Of a DNA stretch of 64,000 nt, positions 49,128-57,773 are shown one piece after another. How positions within the stretch are numbered: position 1 is the stretch's first letter; each line of letters starts with the position of its first letter. The notes below the pieces were generated by a model. That model saw only the letters and a program-made list of their open reading frames with translations. It did not search any database and was not told the DNA's origin. The position numbers and the translations under genes are program-made. The stretch comes from an uncultured Mediterraneibacter sp. (GTDB lineage Bacteria; Bacillota; Clostridia; Lachnospirales; Lachnospiraceae): the NCBI RefSeq assembly GCF_934309415.1, contig NZ_CAKRDI010000008.1, positions 42,701 through 106,700 of the forward strand. The letters run 5' to 3'.

Positions 49128-49886
49128 ATGTATATTTCAACAAAATATTTACATGTATTTCTGGATATAGGTGATGCGCTGCTTTCAAGTGGTGCGGAGA
49201 TTTTTCGTGTGGAAGATACATTGAACCGGATGGGATATGCATGTGGTGCAACCCAGATGAATGTGTTTGTGATTACTTCCAGCATTGTAATTACGATGGA
49301 ATTTCCGGAAGAAAATGTAAGAACGCAGACACGCAGAATCCGAAAGACCGGTGGAAATGATTTTACGAAACTGGAGCGGTTGAATGATCTGAGCCGAAGA
49401 TTCTGCCAGCATCCGATATCGCCAGAAGAACTGAGAGAAGAATTTGATCAAATTGATAAGGTAGTTCCGACACAGATTGGAAAACTGGCAGGAAGTATTC
49501 TGGCAGCGTTCAGTTTTGCGCTTTTTTACGGAGGTAGTCTGTGGGATGCCCTGGCAGCAGGAATTGCGGCGGTACTGATCTGGGGAGCACAGAGATATCT
49601 GAGAGAATACTGTATGAATGAAGTTACATTTCAATTTGTTGTATCGTTCCTTACAGGATGTATGATCTGTGTGGCAGCCAGAGTATTTCCGGCATTGCAT
49701 GTAGACAAGATTATGATCGGTGATATTATGCTTCTGATTCCAGGATTGATGGCAACCAATGCAATCCGGGATGTGTTGATTGGAGATACGATTTCGGGTG
49801 CAATGCGATTTATTGAGGCGATGTTGCTTGCAGCGGTTCTTGCTTTTGGATTTATCGGGGCAATCTATCTGTTGGGAAGATTATAA
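49128..49886 (+). CDS. Threonine/serine exporter, large part (ThrE N-domain)
   Basis: 252 aa. A cytosolic N-terminal region of about 110 residues (the DUF1212 type, with GDALLSSGAEIFRVE) is followed by 4-5 membrane helices. The second half of the ThrE fold is supplied by the next gene. The split form is common in Bacillota. Export substrate inferred from family. GAGGAAGGGG site. Confidence 0.87.
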   Translation: MYISTKYLHVFLDIGDALLSSGAEIFRVEDTLNRMGYACGATQMNVFVITSSIVITMEFPEENVRTQTRRIRKTGGNDFTKLERLNDLSRRFCQHPISPEELREEFDQIDKVVPTQIGKLAGSILAAFSFALFYGGSLWDALAAGIAAVLIWGAQRYLREYCMNEVTFQFVVSFLTGCMICVAARVFPALHVDKIMIGDIMLLIPGLMATNAIRDVLIGDTISGAMRFIEAMLLAAVLAFGFIGAIYLLGRL

Positions 49887-49964
49887 GATGATTAAGAATT
49901 TTAAGACAGGGTCTGGCAAGAATAAATTTATAAATATACTTCAGAAGTATGAGGAAAATAAATC

Positions 49965-50423
49965 ATGGGCAATATAATGCAATTGATAACAGGGGCTATA
50001 GGCTCTGTGGGCTTCGGTGTCCTGTTTCATATGAAAAGAAAATATCTTCCACTGGCAGCAGTTGGAGGATTCTTAAGCTGGTTTTTATTCCTGGTCTGCC
50101 GGGAATGGTGGGGAGGAGTGTTCTTTCCGACACTGGCAGCAGGATTTGGAGTGGATCTTTATGCAGAGATTCTGGCGAGAACCTGCAGGGAGACTTCTAC
50201 ATCGTTTTTTGTTACCTCTGTAATCCCGCTGATACCGGGAAGCACATTATATTATTGCATGAGAAGTATTGTGGAAGGGAATATGAATCAGGCGTGGAGT
50301 TATGGAAGAGATACATTTTTATATGCACTGGGGATTGCGGCAGGCATGAGTATCGCCTGGGCATTGTGTGATTTTTCGAGAAAGATTCAGAGGAAAAACA
50401 GACGGGAGAAGAAAACATTATGA
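49965..50423 (+). CDS. Threonine/serine exporter, small part (ThrE C-domain)
   Basis: 152 aa with four predicted membrane helices and the family segment SVIPLIPGSTLYY-like (VIPLIPGSTLYYCMR). Forms the complete carrier with the upstream protein. ATG 49965 after GAGGAAAA. Overlaps the DUF3343 gene by 4 bp (ATGA), so the two are coupled. Confidence 0.87.
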   Translation: MGNIMQLITGAIGSVGFGVLFHMKRKYLPLAAVGGFLSWFLFLVCREWWGGVFFPTLAAGFGVDLYAEILARTCRETSTSFFVTSVIPLIPGSTLYYCMRSIVEGNMNQAWSYGRDTFLYALGIAAGMSIAWALCDFSRKIQRKNRREKKTL

Positions 50424-50656
50424 GAAAGAAAGAATTAAAACTGGTGGTTACATTTCATACAACGGCAGATGCGATGGCTATGGAAAAAGCATGTAAAGCG
50501 CATGCTGTACCGGGAAGACTGATTCCGGTGCCGAGAGTCTTGTCAGCAGCCTGTGGCCTGTCATGGGCAGCACCGCTGGAAGCGAGGGGACAGGTGGAAA
50601 ATGTGATGGTGGAAAAAGGAATTGAGAAGGATGCGCTGCATGAGTGTATGGTGTAG
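50420..50656 (+). CDS. DUF3343 protein, putative Se/S carrier
   Basis: 78 aa. The pattern VVTFHTTADAMAMEKACK then GRLIPVPRVLSAACGLSW is that of DUF3343. The family is linked to selenium-using bacteria and has been proposed as a selenium or sulfur carrier, with the Cys of SAACG as the likely site. Its 4-bp overlap with the exporter gene is odd for a carrier and may only reflect operon shuffling. Confidence 0.82.
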   Translation: MRKKELKLVVTFHTTADAMAMEKACKAHAVPGRLIPVPRVLSAACGLSWAAPLEARGQVENVMVEKGIEKDALHECMV

Positions 50657-50704
50657 TTCTGGAGTTATTGTTTTCGGGTGTGTTGTGAGTAGCAATATTT
50701 CGGT

Positions 50705-50847
50705 GTTACTGTTCACAGGTAACCTGCAAACAGTAACGTATCTCGCCATTTAGAATCGCCTACGGCGATGGGCGAGATACATTCAGGACAAAACGTGCAT
50801 CCTCCATGCCAATCAGCGGAGTGATTGACATGGGAGTGAACAGTAAC
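50705..50847 (+). repeat. Repeat family 2, complete composite copy 1
   Basis: About 143 bp with ends GTTACTGTTCAC and GTGAACAGTAAC. It contains three hairpins: a 33-nt unit; GTATCTCGCC...GGGCGAGATAC with inner ATCGCC/GGCGAT; and CATGCCAATCA/TGATTGACATG. Both sides are bordered by ATTTCGGT (50697-50704 and 50848-50855), like a target duplication, though similarity on the left extends a little further. Confidence 0.9.
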
Positions 50848-50887
50848 ATTTCGGTCAAAAGTGTTGAAAAAAGAACATTTGCGAGGA

Positions 50888-50916
50888 TTGCTTAAGCTGA
50901 GGGATTGCGCTATACT
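50888..50916 (+). promoter_or_regulatory. Promoter of the flavodiiron gene
   Basis: -35 TTGCTT, 17-bp spacer, -10 TATACT. A family 2 element begins 2 bp after the -10, so the mRNA carries it as a leader. Confidence 0.65.
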
Positions 50917-50917
50917 A

Positions 50918-51060
50918 ATTACTGTTCACAGGTAACCTGTAAACAGTAACTCATCTCGCCATACAGAATCGTCTGCGATGATGGGCGAGATGCATTCAGG
51001 CCAAAACGTGCATCCTCAGAGCTAAGCAGCAGGGTGATTAGCTCTGGTCTGAACAGTAAC
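50918..51060 (+). repeat. Repeat family 2, complete composite copy 2
   Basis: Same three-hairpin plan as copy 1, but hairpin 3 has different arms (AGAGCTAA.../...TTAGCTCT) that still pair. Bordered by CTATACTA (left) and CTATACAC (right). Confidence 0.9.
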
Positions 51061-51108
51061 CTATACACTACAAGTATATGAAAATAAAAGCAGGAAGGAA
51101 ATCGAATT

Positions 51109-52263
51109 ATGAGAATCACAAATGATATTATTTATGTAGGCGTAAATGACCATGATATAGACCTGTTTGAAGGACAGTATATCGTACCAAACGGAATGGC
51201 ATATAACTCTTATGTAATCAAAGATGAGAAAATCGCTGTTATGGATACAGTAGATGAGAAATTCGGGGATGAATGGCTGGCAAATATCGAGAAAGCACTG
51301 GATGGAGCAAAACCGGAGTATCTGATCATTCAGCATATGGAGCCGGATCACTCTGCAAACATTGAAAAATTCCTCGCAGTTTACCCGGAGACAAAAGTAG
51401 TAGGAAATGCAAAGACATTTACAATGATCGGCAATTTCTTCCGTGGTCTTGATCTTGAAGATAAGAAAGTAGAAGTAAAGAATAAAGAGACACTCGAGCT
51501 TGGAAAACACGTGCTCACATTTGTATTTGCACCAATGGTACACTGGCCGGAAGTTATGGTAACATATGACAGCACAGACAAAGTACTCTTCTCAGCAGAC
51601 GGATTTGGAAAATTCGGAGCACTGGATGTAGAGGAAGACTGGGATTGCGAAGCTCGTCGTTACTATATCGGAATCGTTGGAAAATACGGAGTACAGGTTC
51701 AGAACCTTCTGAAAGTGGCAGCTACACTGGATATTCAGGTTATCTGTCCACTCCATGGACCGGTTCTTACAGAGAATCTGGAGCATTATATCGGACAGTA
51801 TAATACATGGTCTTCTTACGGCGTTGAGTCTGAAGGCGTTATGATCGCATATACATCCGTTTATGGAAATACAAAGAAGGCTGCAGAATTTCTTGCAGAG
51901 AAACTGAAAGAAAAAGGCTGCCCGAAAGTTGTAGTGACAGACCTTGCACGTGAAGATATGGCAGAGGCTGTTGAGGATGCATTCCGTTATGGAAAGCTTG
52001 TACTGGCTACAACTACATACAATGGAGATGTCTTCCCGTTCATGAAGACGTTCATTGAGCATCTGACAGAGCGTAACTACCAGAACAGAACCATCGGTCT
52101 GATTGAGAACGGATCCTGGGCTTCTACAGCAGGAAAAGTCATGACAGGAATGTTCGAGAAGAGCAAGAACATTACATGGCTTGAGACATCTGTAAAGATT
52201 ATGTCTTCTATGGATGAGGGCAATAAGGCTGATATTGAGAAGATGGCTGAGGAATTGGTGTAA
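51109..52263 (+). CDS. FprA-type flavodiiron protein (A-type flavoprotein)
   Basis: 384 aa. The N-terminal beta-lactamase-like domain (1-250) holds the diiron site with HMEPDHSAN (His, Glu, Asp, His). The C-terminal flavodoxin domain (about 255-384) has FMN loop YTSVYGNTKKAAEF. Reduces O2 to water, or NO, protecting an anaerobe. GGAAGGAAAT site before ATG 51109. Monocistronic, with a strong terminator at 52377. Confidence 0.92.
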   Translation: MRITNDIIYVGVNDHDIDLFEGQYIVPNGMAYNSYVIKDEKIAVMDTVDEKFGDEWLANIEKALDGAKPEYLIIQHMEPDHSANIEKFLAVYPETKVVGNAKTFTMIGNFFRGLDLEDKKVEVKNKETLELGKHVLTFVFAPMVHWPEVMVTYDSTDKVLFSADGFGKFGALDVEEDWDCEARRYYIGIVGKYGVQVQNLLKVAATLDIQVICPLHGPVLTENLEHYIGQYNTWSSYGVESEGVMIAYTSVYGNTKKAAEFLAEKLKEKGCPKVVVTDLAREDMAEAVEDAFRYGKLVLATTTYNGDVFPFMKTFIEHLTERNYQNRTIGLIENGSWASTAGKVMTGMFEKSKNITWLETSVKIMSSMDEGNKADIEKMAEELV

Positions 52264-52376
52264 GCGGAGTGCATTTCGGCCCGTTACACAGCGGCTGTGC
52301 AAGAAAATGAAGCGTGTCTGAAAAAATAAAATTTGTTTGCTGTTTGCGGCGAAGTGGCTGAGAATAGTGAAAAAGG

Positions 52377-52434
52377 AATCACAGAAAGGATGAAATGCAG
52401 AAGAAACTGCAGACATACTTTCTGTGATTTTTTG
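52377..52434 (+). terminator. Terminator after the flavodiiron gene
   Basis: AATCACAGAAAG pairs with CTTTCTGTGATT, with inner GCAG/CTGC, followed by TTTT. Confidence 0.9.
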
Positions 52435-52466
52435 TTACTGTTTATTTAGATGTCAGTTATTTTGCT

Positions 52467-52499
52467 GTTACTGTTTGCAAGTTACCTGTGAACAGTAAT
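52467..52499 (+). repeat. Repeat family 2, 33-nt unit
   Basis: GTTACTGTTTGCAAGTTAC then CTGTGAACAGTAAT. A decayed half copy (GTTACTGTTTATTTAG) lies just before it at 52433. Confidence 0.8.
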
Positions 52500-52643
52500 A
52501 TTTTGCCTTTTATGGATTACATTTATGACTTATATGTGTATAAAAAAATCTTATTTTATACTACAAGTTGATAGTCTTATCACGAGATTTCTGTTATAAT
52601 CAAATCAAAAATGAACGTGAGACAACATTGGAACAAAGCAAGT

Positions 52644-52676
52644 GTTGCTGGTCACAGATAACCTGTAAACAGCAAC
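52644..52676 (+). repeat. Repeat family 2, 33-nt unit with compensatory change
   Basis: The outer arms are GTTGCTG and CAGCAAC instead of GTTACTG and CAGTAAC: one A-T pair became G-C on both sides. A TATAAT at 52595 may be the AraC gene's -10. Confidence 0.8.
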
Positions 52677-52803
52677 AGGCAAGTTTCTATTTGAAGAGTG
52701 ATTGAATAATGAAGAAAAACAGGTTTCAAAAGAAACAGAACTATGTGAAGAATACATGGGGAAATATCCGGTTGTATCAATTTCTCTAAAAGGAATTATA
52801 TAA

Positions 52804-54000
52804 ATGATAAAAGAAACCATACTGAAAAAAATGGAAAATTTAATTGGCATGTCCATATTTTACAAAAGAAGCGGAAAAAATGAGCTGCATAGTTTTGGAA
52901 TACATCCGGAAAAAGGAGAAATTCTTTACAATGCGCCAGAGCTTGTGAATGTCCTGGAGCAGAAAGCAGATGCACAGAAGATTCCGGTAATTTATAAAAT
53001 ACAGGAGAAAGTTTATTTCATCTGTGTAAAGTGCGGGAAAATTTATTATATGGTGGGTCCAATAAGTATTGAAGCGTTAAATTATGTGGAAATCCATCAG
53101 CTTTATAAGATAAGTGGAAAAAAACTGGCAGATGAAAGACATCCTGTCAAGATGAATCCCACCAGATTGCTTGCATTTACCAGTCTCTTTTGTGAATTGC
53201 TGACAGGGGAAGATGTAAAACAGGAGGAACTGCTCTCTGCAAATCAGATTAGCAGGAAAGCAGTCGAAGAGAGAGAAGAAGATTTACTTCAGAAAGAACA
53301 GGATGAATTAGAACGGGAAGCGTATCACCACACATATCTGGAAGAACGTTATGTTATGGACTGCATCAGAAATGGAGATGTAGAGAACGTCAGGGAACGA
53401 GCGGATTCACTGATGCAGAAATCAGGAGTATTGTCAGAAAATGCGTTGAATGATCAGCGTTATCTTGCAATTGTAGCGGTGACAATGGCAACAAGAGAGG
53501 CCATTGCCGGTGGTGTTTCACCGGCAGATGCATACAAGCTCAGTGATAAACTGATTAATCAGATTGATCATTTTACCAAAATAGAAGAAATGACTGAGAT
53601 GAGCAGAGCCAGTACGGTTCAGTTTACACAGCTTGTAGCAGAAAATAAGAAAAAGCGAACAGGTTCGAATTATACAGAACAGTGTAAAGATTATATAGCT
53701 CAGAATTATCATCATAAAATCTATCTGGAAGAGATTGCTGAGGCAATTGGGATTAGTCAGGGACATCTGGCGAGAATCTTTCAACGCGATACAGGGATGA
53801 AGATACAGGAATATATGTTGCAGTTTCGTATAGAGCGCGCAGCCAACCTGTTAAAATATTCAGAAGCATCTCTGTCTGAAATCAGTGATTATGTATGCTT
53901 CAATTCACAGAGCCATTTTGGCAGTGTATTCAGAAAGCAGATGGGAATGACACCAAGTCAGTATCGGAATGAATATAAACGTCGGGAATTCCGTTCTTAA
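52804..54000 (+). CDS. AraC-family transcription regulator
   Basis: 398 aa. The N-terminal 280 residues are an unclassified sensor region. The last 100 hold two HTH motifs (IYLEEIAEAIGISQGHLARI; LSEISDYVCFNSQSHFGSVF) and the AraC signature ending GMTPSQYRNE. Located before the sugar symporter and enzymes, so the likely local activator. Weak AAAGGAATT ribosome site. Confidence 0.88.
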   Translation: MIKETILKKMENLIGMSIFYKRSGKNELHSFGIHPEKGEILYNAPELVNVLEQKADAQKIPVIYKIQEKVYFICVKCGKIYYMVGPISIEALNYVEIHQLYKISGKKLADERHPVKMNPTRLLAFTSLFCELLTGEDVKQEELLSANQISRKAVEEREEDLLQKEQDELEREAYHHTYLEERYVMDCIRNGDVENVRERADSLMQKSGVLSENALNDQRYLAIVAVTMATREAIAGGVSPADAYKLSDKLINQIDHFTKIEEMTEMSRASTVQFTQLVAENKKKRTGSNYTEQCKDYIAQNYHHKIYLEEIAEAIGISQGHLARIFQRDTGMKIQEYMLQFRIERAANLLKYSEASLSEISDYVCFNSQSHFGSVFRKQMGMTPSQYRNEYKRREFRS

Positions 54001-54025
54001 ATTTTTGATACTATAGAAATAGTGT

Positions 54026-54187
54026 TAGAATGTGTCTGAAAAATCATCCCTATAATCTGCGTGCTCCATTTTGCGGTATATTTTGTCTTCATTCGGTTAA
54101 TATAGCCGGCTATGTTGCTCTCATTCAGGCAAAAGCTCCCACAAATTGTGACATATATCTTGCAGAAAATATTTCTAGATACACACA
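54026..54187 (-). mobile_element. MITE family 1, near-complete decayed copy C
   Basis: TAGAATGTGTCTGAAAAATCA at the left and ACATATATCTTGCAG then AGATACACAC at the right. The centre TATAGCCGGCTATG replaces CGTAGCGGGCTACG: the sequence differs but is still palindromic. Same orientation as copy B. Confidence 0.85.
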
Positions 54188-54417
54188 AGTAAAATTCATT
54201 AAAACAATCAGAACATGTTGAAAAAATGATAAAAAAGCTGAAAAAATGATAATATAAGAAGGAAAAGAATTCTATAATAGGTATTGTCTAAAGGGAACAT
54301 AACGTTGTTGATCATAACGACAACATAACAGTTCAAACGGGGCAAGCGCGCAGAAGAAATCTAGATGCCTCCGAAAATAAGATGAAAACAACTCTTAAAA
54401 AACATGGAGGGAAAGAA

Positions 54418-55845
54418 ATGCAAATTTTAAAACATGAGGCTTCCTATTATCAGACCACGAAATTCAAATGGAGACAGCGTATTGGATTCGGTATCAGCGA
54501 TTATGCATGTAATCTGGCATATCTTCTGGCGAATACATATCTGTTATTTTATTACACAAACTGTGCAGGACTTGATGCCGGAGCAGTTGGATTTATGTTT
54601 GTTATCACAAAGTTCATTGATGCGTTTACAGACTATATGGTAGGTGCACTGATTGACCGTACAGACACAAAGATGGGACGTTACCGTCCATGGATGTTCT
54701 ATGGAGCACCGGTTCTTGCAGTTGGTATGGTACTTTTGTTCTCCGTTCCGACCGGCTGGGGCGCAGGAGCAAAACTCGCCTGGGCCTATATTACATACAT
54801 CATTTTCTCATTTGGATATACACTTGTAAATATTCCGATGGCACCGATTGTATCTTCTTTATCAGCCTCTGCAACAGAGCGTACAAAGATTTCAACAACA
54901 CGTACTGTATTTTCAAACCTTGGATCACTGACCTCTTCCTTGTTTGTACTTCCAATGGTATATTTCTTCTCCGGATCAAAGAATGCAACAGGAACTGCAC
55001 TTGCAAGAGGATACCGTTGTACAAACATTGTACTTGGCGTTGCTGTTATCGTAATTATGGCAATCTGCGTTTTCTCAATTGCGGAGATTAACCCGCCGAC
55101 AAAGAATGCAGAAAAGAGCTCTATTTTAAAAGATATTAAAGCAGTAGTAAAGAATAAATACTATGTAATGTTCCTTGGCGAAGTGTTCTTCCTGTTCCTT
55201 GGATACCTTGCAATGTATGGAGCAATGCAGTATTACTACAGCTACATTGTAGGTGATGTAAGTAAAATGCCATTGGCGCTGACACTGCTGACATTACTTG
55301 CTATTCCGACTATGATTCTTGCAGCATTCCTTAATGGAAAAGGAATCGCAAAGGTAAAACTGATTCAGTTTGGTGCAATTGTTGATATCATTGGATATGC
55401 AATCCTGTTCTTCACATCAGACGGAACAATTGCAACACTGGCACTTGGACTGATTGGACTTGGATTTGGATTCCGTTCCAGTATGTTCTTTTCAATGATG
55501 CCGGATATCTTTGACTATACGGAGTGGCAGGTTGGAAGAAACCTCGGTGGAACTCAGAATGCAATCCAGGGATTTATGAATAAACTTTCTTCAGCGGCAG
55601 CATCTGCAATTGTATCTGCACTGCTTGTATGGGGAAATTATGATGCAGCAAAACTGGATCAGGCAATTGCTGACGGTGTAAATATTGCACAGCAGTTTCC
55701 ACAGACACATACAGCAATCAACTTTGCTTTCGGTGGTCTGTCTCTGATTTCAACAGTACTGGCAGTTGTAGTTCTGCTTCCGTATGATCTGGATAAAAAA
55801 TATCCTCAGATTCGTGCAGATCTGGACAAACGTCAGGGAAAATAA
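54418..55845 (+). CDS. GPH-family sugar:cation symporter (MFS)
   Basis: 475 aa, 12 predicted membrane helices. Glycoside-pentoside-hexuronide family pattern: FIDAFTDYMVGALIDRT near residue 70 and MMPDIFDYTEWQVGRN near residue 365. Imports a glycoside with H+ or Na+. Start ATG 54418 after GGAGG; a longer in-frame start at 54382 lacks a site. A terminator separates it from the enzymes, but the shared locus implies shared substrate. Confidence 0.9.
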   Translation: MQILKHEASYYQTTKFKWRQRIGFGISDYACNLAYLLANTYLLFYYTNCAGLDAGAVGFMFVITKFIDAFTDYMVGALIDRTDTKMGRYRPWMFYGAPVLAVGMVLLFSVPTGWGAGAKLAWAYITYIIFSFGYTLVNIPMAPIVSSLSASATERTKISTTRTVFSNLGSLTSSLFVLPMVYFFSGSKNATGTALARGYRCTNIVLGVAVIVIMAICVFSIAEINPPTKNAEKSSILKDIKAVVKNKYYVMFLGEVFFLFLGYLAMYGAMQYYYSYIVGDVSKMPLALTLLTLLAIPTMILAAFLNGKGIAKVKLIQFGAIVDIIGYAILFFTSDGTIATLALGLIGLGFGFRSSMFFSMMPDIFDYTEWQVGRNLGGTQNAIQGFMNKLSSAAASAIVSALLVWGNYDAAKLDQAIADGVNIAQQFPQTHTAINFAFGGLSLISTVLAVVVLLPYDLDKKYPQIRADLDKRQGK

Positions 55846-55866
55846 TCAAAAAATGTAATTAAAATA

Positions 55867-55921
55867 GGGAGCATCAGTAGTGTGAGAATTTCAAATGGAA
55901 CATGCGCTGAATGCTCCTTTC
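55867..55921 (+). terminator. Terminator after the symporter
   Basis: AGGGAGCATCAG with CTGAATGCTCCTTT forms an imperfect stem with a T-rich end. Confidence 0.75.
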
Positions 55922-55947
55922 TTCAATCATCTGAAACAAGAAATTGT

Positions 55948-56013
55948 TTGCTGCTGTTCAGACCATAGATAATCAGCAAGGTGATTATCTATGAGGATGC
56001 ACGTTTTGTTCTG
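55948..56013 (-). repeat. Repeat family 2, hairpin-3 unit, inverted
   Basis: CTGCTGTTCAGACC, then ATAGATAATCA/TGATTATCTAT, then GAGGATGCACGTTTTG. It has the same flanks as other copies, but its stem sequence is different and fully paired. Confidence 0.85.
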
Positions 56014-56072
56014 AATTGTTTGGAAGAAAAAGATACAGAGAAAATTGGATTGTGAAATGAAAGGAAAAGATT

Positions 56073-57641
56073 ATGAGTGATGCAGTAGTCAGTATAATTC
56101 CGGAAATGAAAAGAAAAACAGTGGAAGAGTTTGTAGAAAAAGCACAGGCATATGATGTGGTTTTGAAAGAAAAGAAAGTGAAAGCAGCAGCTCTTGTGGA
56201 AATCGGAAAGGATGACACAGGGAATGCAGTTGTTACTAAAAGAACAGATATTTCAGAAATGAGCAGTAAATATCTGAAGAAAGGTGATAGTATTTGTCTT
56301 GATTTTGGAGATCATCATGTCGGTTATGTGACGCTGAAATTGAACCAGGCAGGGAGCCCGCAGGATGCACCTGCATTTTTACGACTTAAATTTGCGGAGA
56401 TTCCACAGGAAATTTTGGATGATTCTAATACTTATGAAGGTTGGATCAGTAAGGGATGGATTCAGGAGGAATTTGTGCACATTGATGTACTTCCATGTGA
56501 GTTGAAGATGCCGCGCCGTTATGCATTCCGCTTCCTTGAAATTTTTGCAATCGATACTTCGGTTAAATTTCAGGTGGTTGTGGAAGATGCAGAGGTAACA
56601 GCAGTTTCAGCAGTTGATATGGATGACGTGGAAGCTTTGAAGGATTTACCGGAAGATTTGCAGAAGATTGATCGTGCGAGTCTGAAAACACTTCAGGACT
56701 GTATGCAGCATGTATTTGAGGATGGACCAAAGAGAGACCGCCGTTTATGGATCGGGGATCTCAGACTTCAGGCAAAAGCGAATTATGCCACATTTAAAAA
56801 TATGGATCTTGTGAAACGCTGTATGTATCTTTTTGCAGGACTTACAAGAGATGACGGGAAAATCAGTGCGTGTCTGTTTACAGAACCGGTGATGCAGGCG
56901 GATGATACGTTCCTCTGGGATTACTCCTTATTCTTTATTTCTATTTTATATGATTATTACATGGAGACAAAAGATCTGGATACAGTGAAGGAACTGTGGC
57001 CGGCGGCATGGAGACAGATTGAGCTGGCGCAGGAAGATATGGTGGACGGAGTTCTTCGAGATGATGAATCGCTGGTTGCATTCATCGACTGGAAAGATGG
57101 ACTGGATCGTCAGGCAGCAGCGCAGGGAGTGTGGATCTACTGTCTTCGCCAGGGGGCAAAACTGGCAGAATTGACGGAAAATGAGGCTGAGAAAGAAGAG
57201 ATTCTTAAGTTACTGGAAGATGCAAAAGAAAAAGCAGTAAGTTGTTTTTGGAATGAAGAAAAAAACGTATTTGTAAGTGGAAAAGAACACCAGATTTCCT
57301 GGATCAGTCAGGCCTGGATGACTCTTGCAGATGTATTTGATAAAGAAAAGAGCAGAATGATTATGCTGGATATTCTGGAGAACAAAGAAGCGCTTGGAGT
57401 GCTGACACCTTATGCGTATCATCATGTGATTGAAGCATTACTTCATGTAGGTGAGAAAGAAAAAGCACTGGAACTGATGCGGACTTACTGGGGTGGCATG
57501 ATCGAACTTGGTGCAGATACCTTCTGGGAAGCATTTGACCCGGAAGACCCACTGGCATCCCCTTATGGAAATATGCAGGTGAACAGTTTCTGCCATGCAT
57601 GGAGCTGTACTCCGGCGTGGTTGTTGAGAGAATATTTCTAG
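56073..57641 (+). CDS. Glycoside hydrolase, GH78-like (alpha-L-rhamnosidase type)
   Basis: 522 aa, no signal peptide. The beta-sandwich region (about 1-190) is followed by an (alpha/alpha)6 barrel (about 205-522). DGPKRDRRLWIGDLRL near residue 215 corresponds to the acid region of rhamnosidases (usually DCPQRDERLGWTGD), and GADTFWEAF and HAWSCTPAWLL are also family-like. It is shorter than typical GH78 proteins, and its TAG stop is formed by the end of a MITE fragment, so it may be C-terminally truncated. Substrate uncertain. Confidence 0.75.
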   Translation: MSDAVVSIIPEMKRKTVEEFVEKAQAYDVVLKEKKVKAAALVEIGKDDTGNAVVTKRTDISEMSSKYLKKGDSICLDFGDHHVGYVTLKLNQAGSPQDAPAFLRLKFAEIPQEILDDSNTYEGWISKGWIQEEFVHIDVLPCELKMPRRYAFRFLEIFAIDTSVKFQVVVEDAEVTAVSAVDMDDVEALKDLPEDLQKIDRASLKTLQDCMQHVFEDGPKRDRRLWIGDLRLQAKANYATFKNMDLVKRCMYLFAGLTRDDGKISACLFTEPVMQADDTFLWDYSLFFISILYDYYMETKDLDTVKELWPAAWRQIELAQEDMVDGVLRDDESLVAFIDWKDGLDRQAAAQGVWIYCLRQGAKLAELTENEAEKEEILKLLEDAKEKAVSCFWNEEKNVFVSGKEHQISWISQAWMTLADVFDKEKSRMIMLDILENKEALGVLTPYAYHHVIEALLHVGEKEKALELMRTYWGGMIELGADTFWEAFDPEDPLASPYGNMQVNSFCHAWSCTPAWLLREYF

Positions 57642-57671
57642 AGTGTGTCTGAAAAATCATTCCTGTAAGAT
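57639..57671 (-). repeat. MITE family 1, terminal fragment fused to the GH78-like stop
   Basis: TAGAGTGTGTCTGAAAAATC and ATTCCTG. Its first three bases are the stop codon of the GH78-like gene. Confidence 0.75.
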
Positions 57672-57773
57672 GTGTCTTCTACAAAATGGGGATATGCTGA
57701 TTCTAAGAACGATTTTTCAGAGGAAAAATTCTATGAAAGAGAGCATTCAAGAGGAAAAAAGGAGTTATTTATT

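Noticed and set aside
50690..51062. CRISPR array
   Set aside because: Repeats are irregularly spaced, structured and dispersed across the window, with no cas genes; not a CRISPR.
54030..54221. Small ORFs across the MITE copy
   Set aside because: They exist on both strands because the element is palindromic; same for frames across 5909-6103 and 39480-39773.
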